Assembly (NCBI GenBank): GCA_963682025.1
Contig: OY821517.1
Span: 108,886,794 to 108,950,793, forward strand
DNA length: 64,000 nt
Source of the DNA: Cordilura impudica
Taxonomy: Eukaryota; Arthropoda; Insecta; Diptera; Scathophagidae
Direction of reading: 5' to 3'
Part shown: piece after piece, positions 22,159-33,033 of the stretch
Numbering within the stretch: the stretch's first letter is position 1
Layout: the number at the start of each line of letters is the position of its first letter
The notes under the pieces: model-generated
The model's input: only the letters and a program-made list of their open reading frames with translations
Databases searched by the model: none
Told to the model about the DNA's origin: nothing
Program-made: the position numbers and the translations under genes

Positions 22159-23480
22159 AAATTTCAGAGAAATCCATTGAAAAGTAAAATTTGTATAGGG
22201 AAGAAATATACCACACAACAAAATATGAATTTTATAAGAAAATTGGGCGTAAAAATAGGCGCGGTCGGTAAAAATCATATAGCGACCTTCCCTGGAATAT
22301 GTACTAAATTTCGAAGTAAGCCATTGAAAAATAAAAGTTTTTATAGCAATCAAATAAAGAAACAAATAAAAGGAAAAAATAAGTTTTATATACATAGAAG
22401 TTGGCGCAAAGTAAGCGTGGCCTGTAAGAAGCATATGGTGACCTTCCCTGTAGTATAGAGATCGTGTGACCAAATTTTAGACATCCCTTGAAAAATAAAA
22501 ATTTCTATAGTGAAAAAATATACCAAAAAACAGAAAATTAATTTTGTATAAAAAGCGGGCGTAGAAGTAGGCGTGACCGGCAAGAGTCATATGGCTACTT
22601 CTCTGGAGTACAGAGATCGTGTGTAGCAAATTTCAGAGAAATCCGTAAAAAAAAATTGTGTAGCGAACAAATGTACCAAACAACAGAATATGAATTGAAT
22701 ACAAAAAGTGGGCGTAATAATAGGCGTGCCCGGTACGAAGAATATGTCGACTTTCCCTGAAGGAGAGAGATCGTGTGTACCAAAGTTCAGAGAAATCGGT
22801 TGAAAAATAAAAATTTGTATAGTGAACAAATATACCAAAAAACAAAATGAATTGTATACAAAAAGTGGGCGTTAAAGTAGGCGTGGCCGGTACGAAGCAA
22901 ATGGCGACCTTAGGTGGAGTACAGAGGTTGTGTGTACCAAATTTCAGAGAATTCCGTTGAAAAACAAAAATTTGTATAGCAAACAAATATACCAAAAAAC
23001 AGAAAACGAATTGTATACAAAAAGTGGGCGTAGAAGTAGGTGTGGCCGCAAGAATCACCCGGTGACCTGGCCTGAGGTACAAAGATCGTGTGTACCAAAT
23101 TTCAGAGAAATGCGTTGAAAAATAAAAATTTGTATACCGAACAAATATACCAAAAAGCAGAAAATGAATTGTATATAAAAGTGGGCGTAAAAGTAGGCGT
23201 GGTCGATAAAAAGTATATGGCGACCTTAGCTGGAGTACAGTGATCGTGTGTACCGAATTTCAGAGAAATCTGTTAACAAATAAAAATTTGTATAGTGAAC
23301 AAATATGAATAAAACAGAAAATGAATTTTACATAAAAAGTGGGCGTAAAAGTAGGCGTGGCCGGTAAAAAGTATATGGCGACCTTTCCTGGGGTATAGAG
23401 ATCGTGTGTACAAAATTTCAGGAAAATCCGTTGAAAAATAAAAATTTGTATAGCGGTCAAACAAACAAACAAACAAACAG
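22159..23480. repeat. 158-bp tandem array
   Basis: Nine units start with AAATTTCAGAGAAATC-like sequence at 22159, 22306, 22472, 22628, 22782, 22939, 23097, 23255 and 23413. Each contains AATAAAAATTTGTATAG, AAAAAGTGGGCGTAAAAGTAGG, CGTGGCCGGTA and ATCGTGTGTACC. The last units are the most regular (158 bp), nearest the Helitron 5' end. Confidence 0.9.
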
Positions 23481-23503
23481 AAAATGAATTTTATATATAT
23501 AGA

Positions 23504-23970
23504 TTTTGATGAAATTTAGTATGTAGCATATATCGCCCATATGCCGAACGCTATTTAAATTTATAAAAGTCACATAACACTCATACGGCCCACCAGACCA
23601 AAAATAAACAGTCTAGGATTATTGTGTCATAATGCTCATATGTAATTGATTCCCGATCTTCACTTAAAGCTATCCAAAAACAAAAAATATAGCATAGATT
23701 TTTTACAAATATGCGTTGTATATATTTTTGAGAAAAGTAGGTGACATTACTAAATATGGTTATGATCGATCTATTTTCTGACCTTGTCCACATATAAAAA
23801 CAACATCATACATAAACTTTTTCATATCTAGATTCCAGAATTTAAAAACAATAACACTGAAATCTGGTTTATGCTTATATTCTATACCCAATTATTGCCT
23901 CAGCAAATTATGATCCAAGAATCTCTCTTAAAAAGCATAATAACTTGGTCTAGACCGAATAAAATATTAG
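23504..23970 (-). mobile_element. DINE-like repeat, part 2 of split copy
   Basis: Continues from 20399: TTTTGATGAAATTTAGTATG, then a divergent middle, TTTGAGAAAAGTAGGTGACATTACTAAATATGG, CATAAACTTTTTCATATCT, GGTTTATGCTTATATTCTA and a final TGGTCTAGACCGA. Highly decayed, so older than the Helitron inside it. Confidence 0.7.
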
Positions 23971-23992
23971 TACGAATAACAATAAAAATAAA

Positions 23993-24796
23993 CAAGTAAG
24001 AAAATTATAGTCGGTTGAGACCGACTATATGATACCCTATACCATGCGTTTCGAGACCCTATCTCTTAGGCCCAACTAACTGGATATAGAAAATAAGCAT
24101 AAACCAAATTTGAGTGGGATTTTTATTAATTTTTTTGGCTGCAGATATGAAAAATTTCATATCGAATGCTATATCTATATGGGGACTAGGTCCAAAATGG
24201 AACGATCCTGACTATGTTTGGTAAAGTCTCTAGTATTTTGCAAAAATATATACAAACAAAATTTGAGAAGAATCAGTGCAATATTTTTGTTTTTTGATAG
24301 ATTTAAGTGAAGATCGGGAAGCAGCTCTATATGTGGCCTATGACTAAGAGTTGTGCCAGGTATCATTTTTAGACTACTCATTAATGGATGTAATAAACGC
24401 GTATAAACCCAATTTGAGTAAGATCTATATGACAATTTGGATCTTATGGCAATTTATGTCGATTTCATAGGGGTTATTTGTATGGGGGCTAGGTCTGAAC
24501 AAGGACCGATTCTCACCAGTTTCAATAGCGTTCATCCCATGGCCGATAAAAGATCAAATACCAAATTTCATCAAAATATCTTCATATTTGCGACCTGCCG
24601 TTTGATTACAAGCTTTACATGGACACACAGACGGACGGACGGACGGACGGACGGACGGACATCGTTAAATCGAATCAGATAGTGATTCTGATTCGATCGG
24701 TATAATTAAAGATGGGTGTAGGTCAAATATTTTTGGTTGTTACAAACAGCAGCACAAAGTCATTATACCCAAACCACATAGTGGTATGGGGTATAA
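23993..24796 (+). mobile_element. DINE-like repeat, full-length copy
   Basis: Complete, from ACAAGTAAGAAAATTATAG to GTGGTATGGGGTATAA. The palindrome centre is AGTCGGTTGAGACCGACT and the microsatellite has about seven GGAC units. It lies 23 bp from the older split copy. Confidence 0.82.
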
Positions 24797-25990
24797 AAAA
24801 TTATATATATAAAATCAGGCGGCTGCAGGGAAAATCTTCACAAAAATCTGCTCAAAATCTTTTTGAATTATAGTTTAAAAATTATAAATTAATTGTTCTC
24901 TAAAGCCTCTGTAGCAAAAAAAGTTATATTAAATCTAATTACTTCGATGCAGTCTTGACTTGTAGCTTACACTTCAATTGAAATCATTAACATCGTACGA
25001 TAGATGTATTTTTTTCTCCAAATTTTTGAATTGGCTAGTTTCGATAGCATAACGTTTATCAGAATGTGGGATAAATAATACCAGAATAGTGAATTCTACT
25101 GTCACTTGAAAAAAAAATATACCAAAGTACAAAATATTTCGGAGAGAATACTAAATTGGATATAGTTAGTAAGGATCCTTAATTTATTTGCAGAGAGAAA
25201 TATTCAGCAGACTTTGTATCAAAAATGAATCGATTCATCGAAATATATATGTCTTTAATACTTAAATATCTCTTATATCTACGTAAAATCCTTTTGGTTC
25301 TAAGAGTCAGTTTTTCGCATTGCAAAAATTAGGACAATGTTAAAATATACAAAGGTACAGAATGCTGAACTTAACTTAATATATAAGTTTACAGCCTAAT
25401 TTAGTAAATTTTGTTACCAAAGAAGAAATCAGGAAATGTTTACAGAACAGACTTCGACGATGAAATAACAAAGTTATTTAATTTACACATTTTTGCTAGT
25501 TATAAATAATAATCCCAAACTCAAAATACCCTCTCTGCTACAGTCTTCAATTAGGTTAAGTTATCACAATTAAAAATACTTTCAAAATAAAATAAATTGC
25601 AGTAATGTTCATGAGGTTTTTATTATTGCCCTCTTTAATTAATGGTACGTAAAAATATACTTACACATATTTTCATTTACAAACAAACATTTACAAATAT
25701 CAACATGAAAAAACATCGTTTTCTTTAAAAATATTATTTATTTCTTTTATTCGAAATGGTTTTTTCCTTAAATTCTTAATTTTGGATTAAACCTATAAAG
25801 AGAACAAAAATTCGGCAACCGAGTTGTTCTACTACTTTATTTTCGATTGTGTCAACAGAGAAATTTAATAGAAGCTCACTCTTTTATATTACGAAAAAAA
25901 TATTTACTGTTGCGACAACAGAATTGCAATCTTAATCAATCCGAAATTATATTTCTACCAACACTGCAATTTAGCACCATATATTTGGAA
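24797..25990. other. AT-rich stretch, nothing recognised
   Basis: No motif, array or transposon end seen beyond A/T tracts. Confidence 0.5.
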
Positions 25991-26265
25991 AGCAACACAT
26001 TGGGTCTCATGCATAAAACGTGAGCTTGAGCTCGCACTCGATTTTTTGAGTAAAAGGTGCTTGTCGTATGCATAATAAATTTTGATGTTTTTTATTTTAC
26101 TCACTGCTCAAGTTTGATCTCGTCTTGCTCAGTTTGAACTAAGTTAGATGAGCTTGTGCTCATCTTGATATGCATAAAAACAAGCTTTTGCTTTCTTTTG
26201 TGAGATCTTGCTCAAATTTTGTTGAGCCAGCCTTATAGTTGACTCACGTACACTAAAAAGGAATC

Positions 26266-27280
26266 ATGGCTGAATATTTTGTGCCACAAAGAAATACAAA
26301 ATTTTATCAGCAGCGTAAAACAAATTTAGCAAGTGAGGATAAAAAATTATACAGGTTTGTATTCTTAATTATTAATTTTTTTTTATATAATTAATAACAA
26401 AATGATAAATACATAGGTTTGATGATAGTACCATCTGCTGGTTGAAGAGTCAGAAGAAACACGTGGTAGTGCCCTCAGCAACATTGATAAAATTCGACTG
26501 TATATAAGATTTTGTGCAGATCCTGGATTCCAAAATGGTATAGCCACAGATATTGAAGTCCATCAATCAACTGTGTCGCGAACTATTGCCCAAAATTCCC
26601 GAAAGATGCAGATGAAATAAAAGATGCTCAAATGAAATGGTAATCAAATTACTGCTTTCCATTTGAAATTGGAGTGATTGATTGTACTGATATAAAAATT
26701 AAAAAGCCACAAATCAAAGCGATGAGTATATTTGTAGAAAAGGCTTCCACTCTCTAAATGTGCAGGCAACTTGTGATGGAAACTAACTTTTTACAAGCGT
26801 TGACATTTCCTGGCCTGGTTCAGTTAATGATTCACGCATCTTATGAAACAGCGAGGCATTTAGAATAATGCAAAATGCAACGAGCGATGCATTACTTCTC
26901 GGGATGAGGGCTATGGAATATGCCCATGGCTAATGACACCATTCCAGAACCCAACAACTGATTTCGAAAAGAAATACAACAAAGTGTTTACAAGGGCACG
27001 TGTCATTATAGAACGGTGTCTTGGGCAATTGAAGCAAAGATTTTCGATACTTCAATACAAAATTCGTGTATCAACAGAGCTAGCGCCCCACGTAATAGTC
27101 AGTTGTTTCATTTTGCATAACATAGCTAAATTTTTAAAGGACGATTATATCCTTATCAATGACGATTACAACAATAATGATGTATGGCAATTAGGAAATG
27201 ATATCGAACAACAACCAGCAAGAATTTCAGAAGCTGGAAAAAACAAAAGGAGGATGTTCGCAAATTTATTACCAAATTAG
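26266..27280 (+). pseudogene. PIF/Harbinger (HARBI1-like) transposase
   Basis: Starts MAEYFVPQRNTKFYQQRK. A 62-bp GT-AG intron fits at 26355-26416 and joins KLYR to FDDSTICWL. Then come EESEETRGSALSNIDKIRL, YIRFCADPGFQNGIA, VHQSTVSRTI (helix-turn-helix), GVIDCTDIKIKKP (first catalytic Asp, codon 26680; family form IDGTH), GFHSLNVQATCDG, DISWPGSVNDSRI (second Asp) and RVIIERCLGQLKQRFSIL (Glu, codon 27011), then SCFILHNIAKF. All three acidic residues are present, but several small indels split the frame. The longest intact piece is 26933-27280. Confidence 0.85.
26355..26416 (+). other. Intron in Harbinger transposase relic
   Basis: ACAG|GTTTGT...ACATAG|GTTTGATGAT: a 62-bp, AT-rich sequence with GT and AG borders. 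Removing it joins two parts of the transposase reading. Inferred, no transcript evidence. Confidence 0.55.
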
Positions 27281-27374
27281 TTTATAATAAAAATAATATA
27301 AATGAAAATATTTAATTTTTCTTTTTGGTTTATAAAAATAATAAACGTAAATACAATTCACTTTTTTATACAAA

Positions 27375-28147
27375 AACAAGTAAGAAAATTATAGTCGGTC
27401 TAGACCGACTATACGATACGCTATACCATGCGTTTAGAAACCGTATCTCCTAGGCCCAACTAACTGGACATAGAAAATAAGCAAAAACCAAATTTGAGTG
27501 GGATTTTTATTAATTTTTTTGGCTGCAGATATGAAAAAGTTCATATCGGATGATATATCTATATGGGGACTAGGTCCAAAAATGGACCGATCCTGACCAT
27601 GGTTGGTAAAGTCTCTTGTATTTTGCGAAAATATATACAAACAAAATTTGAGAAGAATCAGTGCAATATTTTTATTTTTTAATAGATTTAAGTGAAGATC
27701 GGGAAGCAGCTCTATATGGGGCCAAAGGGATCATTTTTGGACTACTCATTAATGGATGTAATGAACGCATACAAACCCAATTTGAGTAAGATCTGTATGA
27801 CAATTTGGATCTTTTGTCAATTTATGTCGATTTCATAGGGGTAATTTGTATGGGGGCTAGGTCTGAACATGGACCGATTCTCACCAATTTCAATAGCGTT
27901 CATCCCATGGCCGATAGAAGCTTATATACCAAATTTCGTCAAAATATATTCATATTTGCGACCTGCAGTTTGATTAAACGCTTTACATGGACACACAGAC
28001 GGACGGACGGACATTGTTAAATCAACTCAGAAAGTGATTCTGATTCGATCGGTATAATTAAAGATGGGCCTAGGTCAAATATTTTTGGTTGTTACAAACA
28101 GCAGCACAAAGTCATTATACCCAAACCACATAGTGGTATAGGGTATA
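27375..28147 (+). mobile_element. DINE-like repeat, full-length copy inside Harbinger
   Basis: Complete copy with a perfect AGTCGGTCTAGACCGACT palindrome, three GGAC units and the end TGGTATAGGGTATAAT. Flanks are the intergenic AT-rich DNA of the Harbinger relic. Confidence 0.82.
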
Positions 28148-28282
28148 ATAAAATAAATGTAATTCACTATTTTATTTATAAAAATAATAATAATATATGT
28201 ACAAAAATATAATTCTCTTTTTCATATTAAATTAATATAAATGTAATTCACTTTTAGGCATTAAATATTAATTAATTAATTA

Positions 28283-28620
28283 TTAATAAAATTCAAAATT
28301 CATGGAACTCCAAGTTTCTTTCAACAAGTTTATCTTGCAAAATCTGCATTTTGTAGAAAGCATTTTGTTTTTCTTTAACAAAACAAGCCTCTGCAGACTT
28401 TGAAAATTCAACTCCCTCATCTCATCAGTTTCATAACGCCTCAAGACTGCTGCTGACTTTTTGTTAACACCTTTAAAAATAAACAATATATAGCAAAATG
28501 TAAAAAAAAATAAAAAAAAATTACAGGTTGATCATCGTTATCAGTGCAATGGCGCTTTCTTTGCTGTTTTGTTACTGATGTTGCTGTTGTTTTTGTTTCT
28601 GATGTTGTTGTTGCTGATGT
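28283..28620 (-). pseudogene. Harbinger accessory (Myb/SANT-type) gene, 3' part
   Basis: The minus-strand frame 28283-28486 reads GVNKKSAAVLRRYETDEMREL, followed after a shift by a Lys/Gln-rich C-terminus. Just upstream, a Gln/Thr-rich exon ends QRKRHCTDNDDQP. A 54-bp GT-AG intron fits between them (28471-28524). Position, opposite orientation and composition match the DNA-binding accessory protein that partners PIF/Harbinger transposases. The N-terminal Myb/MADF domain itself is not visible, so the assignment rests mostly on context. Confidence 0.45.
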
Positions 28621-28883
28621 CTCTTCTTATGTATCAAACGTACAGTTGTCATCATTGGTTCCAAGAGAGTAATGAACTGTAACAAAATAAACGAAGTGCG
28701 AAATCAACAACAAAATTTGAATTCGATAACGGTACACTTACGTGGAAGTTTGTTTGTTGAGGGATTAGAATTAACACAAAGCAATTGTGAGAAATCAGTT
28801 TCCAAATTTTTTAAAATAATTTTTTTATTGCCTGTTTTATTCACGTCTATTTTATTTTTTATGCGACATTTCATGTTAGGTAT

Positions 28884-29654
28884 TTATACCCTATACCTCT
28901 ATGTGGTTTGGGTATAATGACTTTGTGCTGCTGTTTGTAACAACCAAAAATATTTGACCTAGACCCATCTTTAATTATACCGATCGAATCAGAATCACTT
29001 TCTGAGTTGATTTAACAATGTCCGTCCGTCCGTCCGTCTGTGTGTCCATGTAAAGCTTGTAATCAAACTGCAGGTCGCAAATATGAATGTATTTTGATGA
29101 AATTTGGTATATAAGCTTTTATCGGCCATGGGATGAACGCTATTGAAATTGGTGAGAATCGGTCCATGTTCAGACCTAGCCCCCATACAAATTACCCATA
29201 TGAAATCGACATAAATTGCCATAAGATCCAAATTGTCATATAGATCTTACTCAAATTGGGTTTGTATGCGTTCATTACATCCACTAATGAGTAGTCCCAA
29301 AATGATCCCTTTGACCGCATATAGAGCTTCTTCCCGATCTTCAGTTAAATCTATTAAAAAACAAAAATATTGCACTGATTCTCCTCAAATTTTGTTTGTA
29401 CATATTTTTGCAAAATACAAGAGACTTTACCAAACATGATCAGGATCGGTCCATTTTTGGACCTAGTCCCTTTACAGATATAGCATCCGATATGAACTTT
29501 TTCATATCTGCAGCCAAAAAAATTAATAAAAATCGCACTCAAATTTGGTTTATGCTTATTTTTCGAAGTAGTTGGACCGAAAGATAGGGTCTCTAAACCA
29601 TGGTATAGGGTATCATATAGTCGGGCTAGACCGACTATAATTTTCTTACTTGTT
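28884..29654 (-). mobile_element. DINE-like repeat, full-length copy
   Basis: Complete, reverse orientation, with four GTCC units. It shares private variants with the copy at 33034 (TTTACAGATATAGC, AAATCGCACTC, GACCGCATATAGAGC), so the two belong to one recent subfamily. The palindrome centre is AGTCGGGCTAGACCGACT. Confidence 0.85.
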
Positions 29655-32095
29655 TATATATTATTTTAGGTAGTAATGCACTAATGCCATTTTCTTACCT
29701 TTGAATTTATCTAGAAACATAGTATGATGGCTTATGAAAAGGCTTATATGAAAGTGACATCTGAATTCAAACTCAATTGGTCTAATATATTTCAGCAATA
29801 ACAGTTGCAAATAAAAATATTCAGAATAGTGTGGAGAGCTTCAGTTATAAAGATTTGGCCGAAGAGTATTATAGAAACAAAAACCAGGAAGATGTTCTTA
29901 GTTACGTTAAAATATAATTAAACTTAAATTCGTGTAGCACCGAAATACAAGTTTAATTATCTAATTTCGTCAAAGCACTAAAAAAACGCTACAAAGAAGT
30001 TAGCTACTGTAAACAAAATTTTTATATAAAAAGTGCAAACTGGTTAGAAGGCCAACTTACTGTCACTGCAGAAACAGCAAAGCAAGATAATGCTGGAATA
30101 TCACGCAAATCATTGGACAACTGCAGCGATAGATCTAAGAGGCGGAAACTTAAAGATGTTAAAAATGAAATTGGTTGTATAAATATATATAAAAGAATCT
30201 TTCCTACATCAATTACGGTCACAGAACCAATTAACAAAAGTAGATATCATTGAAAAAGTTGTTAAATACAGTCCAGTGAGAACAAAATGGATTCTTTAAA
30301 ATATACCAACTCCGAGCGATGGTTTTTCGGGACAGAAACAATACAAACAAGTAGTATGTGAAAATATTTCGTACACAGATATGTTCATGGTATCATTTGT
30401 ACCATTGCGATTGAAAAAGATTTTGGAAGATTCAGAGCCTACGACTAGTACAACGGAAACAAAAGATATTTGGCAAAATGAGACACCATCTTTTATGAAA
30501 TACTGCAGGCCAATCAAATTTGAATTCAAAAAAGAAACTCATGATGCCATTAACAAAGAAGTTAGTGATATCAAGGCCCAACTTGCAGCACTACAGCCAT
30601 TACAATTACAGTTAGATGGGCAGCAAATTGAAGTAAGCTACCAATTAGTGCTAACAATGATAGATGGAAAAGTAGGTCAGGCTTTGCCTAACACGAAGGC
30701 TGCATCCAGCTGCATTATATGCCAAGCAACATCAAGCCAATTAAACCAAGTCCCGACAAAATCATTAGATAATACCGATGCATATGAATTTGGATTATCA
30801 CCAATACATGCAAGAATACGACTTATGGAACACATACTAAAAATCAGTTATGATTTGGATTTCGGGTCTTCAGGATCAGTAAGAAACAGCAAAACCAACA
30901 AAAAGTTAAGAACGTCAAAAAATAAACATGTTCACGATGAATATCACAAATTTGGATTGATTATAGATCAACCAAAACAAGGGTAAAGCAATACAATTGA
31001 TGGCAATACTGCAAGAAGATTATTTTCAAATCCAGAAACATCACCTGAAATAGCAGAAGTGGATTTAAACCTTATTTTCAGATTCAAAATAATCATAGAA
31101 ATACTTGCGTGCAATGAAGAAATAGACTGTAGAAAATTTGGAGATTATGCTAAGGAAACTGCAAAAATATATACAACCAACTACCCATGGACAAATGTAT
31201 CTGCAACAGTTCACAAAATCCTTTATCATGGGCAAGATGTCATTAGATATCATTTGGTGCCACTTGGAGATATATTAGAGGAGGCTCTGGAAAAAGGAAT
31301 AAGGATTACAGATTTTATAGAGAGCACAATACTAGAAAAATTTCACGAAATTCCACAAATGAATTTCTATTTAATATATTATTGGCAACGTCAGATTCGT
31401 TCATTTCCAGTATTCGAAATCAATGGAAAGTGAAACATCGGGATTTAGATGAAGAAGTCAAGAAACTACTAAAAACAGAAATAACACAGAACAAAATATA
31501 GATATTTGCAATCAATATTTGAGCCAAAATCAATATTTGAGCCAAATGAATGATAATTGTAATTGCCTTTCATTGTTATTTAAGTAAAAAATAATAATAA
31601 ACAGAACCCACCATTGTAACAAATGCAATTAAAATCTATTGCATAAAGTAATAAAGTAATAAATTTTTAAAGTTTTTTTTTTAAGTTTTTGAGTGTAATC
31701 AAATTTGCAAATTTGACAACAAAAAATTTTTAATTTTTCAGCAATAATAGCAAAATCTCCAGTTGATTTTACTATTTTTTTTTTTTTTTTTTATTGTAAA
31801 AATTTTTTTGAGTGTAACATTAAAAAAATCCCATTATTACAAAAAATGTTTTTAATTATTATTAAAATCCAAGCATTAAATTTTTTAATTAATAAAAAAA
31901 TAATAAACACATATTTCATTCTAAAAGTTAAAGAAAATCAAAAGTTCAACTTTGACCTAGAATTGTTTAAAAAGTCTTCAAGTGTCAAGCTGAACTAAAT
32001 ATCTATCCATCAAAAAAAAAAAATGACTTAATTATTTTGATCGGTTCCAAAGTTACAGAATTTTGGGCAATGAAAAACGATTTTCAGCCACTGAG
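29655..32095 (+). mobile_element. Transib (RAG1-like) transposon relic
   Basis: Carries a plus-strand Transib-type transposase and, downstream, a 600-bp AT-rich 3' region ending in an inverted terminus. Read inward from 32095 it is CTCAGTGGCTGAAAATCG; the sister copy at 55535 starts CACAGTAGCTGAAAATCG. Together they imply CACAGTG, the heptamer typical of Transib ends and V(D)J signal sequences. The left terminus was not found; it may be truncated by the DINE-like copy ending at 29654. Confidence 0.72.
30038..31433 (+). pseudogene. Transib-type, RAG1-related transposase
   Basis: An N-terminal piece (30038-30190) contains SRKSLDNCSDRSKRRKLKDV. From about 30309 one frame runs to 31433 with a single stop (TAA, 30984-30986). 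It shows SDGFSGQKQYKQ (first Asp, codon 30318), FVPLRL, MKYCRPIKFEF, LVLTMIDGKVGQAL (second Asp, codon 30663), SSCIICQATSSQ (zinc-type Cys pair), FGLSPIHARIRLMEHIL, then past the stop NTIDGNTARRLFSNP, FGDYAKETAKIY, SATVHKILYHGQDVIRYHL and GDILEEALEKG with the presumed catalytic Glu (codons 31278-31292). The order and the HKxLxH...(S)EEAxE block parallel the RAG1 core. Frameshifts precede 30309 and follow about 31300. Confidence 0.8.
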
Positions 32096-33033
32096 AAGCA
32101 CATATTAACCCTTTCGCTCCCATGGTACACTACAGCGTACACATTTTCAAAAAAAAAAAAAAAAAATATGACCGATTGAATTTTTTGAATTTTTTTTGCA
32201 CAAATAAAATTGTTGAAGCATAGGCCATGACATAGCTGTACTTTATAATAAAAATTTAATAATTTTTCATTTTAGTTGCAATATTTGGTAACTGTTGTCG
32301 TGTTTTTGTATTTGCTGCGATTTGTCAACTTTAATTTTTAATAATGAATAAAATACTTTTTTTGTTGTTTTCGAGATTTAAGGATTAGTTTCGTTGGACC
32401 AACGGTGAGGGGGCATCCATAAAGCGAAGTAAACTGTAGTGTACATGAGTAGTGAAAAGTTGTTAAGCAAAAATTTTTCTCTGTGATTTTGTGCATAGAT
32501 TTATTTCTATATCCTTGTAAAACGGCAATTCCATAAAAATGTCAACTTTTATGAAAAAAAATATTTTTTCATTCATATGAAGTAAGTTTAAAAATATGTT
32601 AAAATATGTTCCAAGTTACATAATGCAATTCCTTACAAGCATTCTAAATAATAAAATAAACATAAGATTTATTTGTTTACTCAATTTTCTTTTAATACAT
32701 GTTTAAGAAACTTTGGTCATTCCATCACAGTCATTCCGTTACGTCAAATGACAGTTAATAAATTCGATACTATTACAGGCCAGTTGCTCTATATTATAAT
32801 TTTATATTGCTTATATATCATATGTAAAATATGCATTAGTTTAAAATCTGTCTTGCTTCTTAATTTACTAAAGTTATCAGGTTTTAATACCAGGACATAG
32901 TCATGGTAGCAAAAATGTCATTCCGTCACACAATGAGAAGTTACTCAAAAATCAATTCAAAAGTGAACGTGGAGTTGCAGTTATCATATTTATATCCCTA
33001 GATACTTTTGGGTAAGTTTTAGATTTTGCTTTT

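Larger units (their letters stand above)
20400..23503 (-). mobile_element. 3.1-kb non-autonomous Helitron with two tandem arrays
   Basis: Minus strand: 5' TCTATATATATAAAATTC at 23503; 3' CCCGG-GCAAGA-CCGGG hairpin followed by TAAAAACAGCTAG ending at 20400. The host reads ...GAATATA|TTTTGATGAAATTT when the insert is removed, restoring the DINE-like consensus exactly, so insertion was between A and T without duplication, as for Helitrons. No Rep/helicase is encoded. The interior holds a CpG-rich array (20935-21880), a 158-bp array (22159-23480) and unique AT-rich DNA. Confidence 0.93.
26002..28690 (+). mobile_element. Two-gene PIF/Harbinger element relic
   Basis: Contains a plus-strand Harbinger transposase (26266-27280) and a convergent minus-strand accessory gene (28283 to about 28620), the usual two-gene layout of this superfamily. 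The left end may be GGGTCTCATGC near 26002; I could not find its inverted partner, so the boundaries are approximate. A DINE-like copy sits between the two genes (27375-28147). Confidence 0.6.

Noticed and set aside
22066..23476. Several overlapping 60-149-codon frames on the minus strand, with PTFCIQFIFC-like repeats
   Set aside because: They repeat every ~158 bp with the Helitron array; the repeated peptide is a translation of the DNA repeat.
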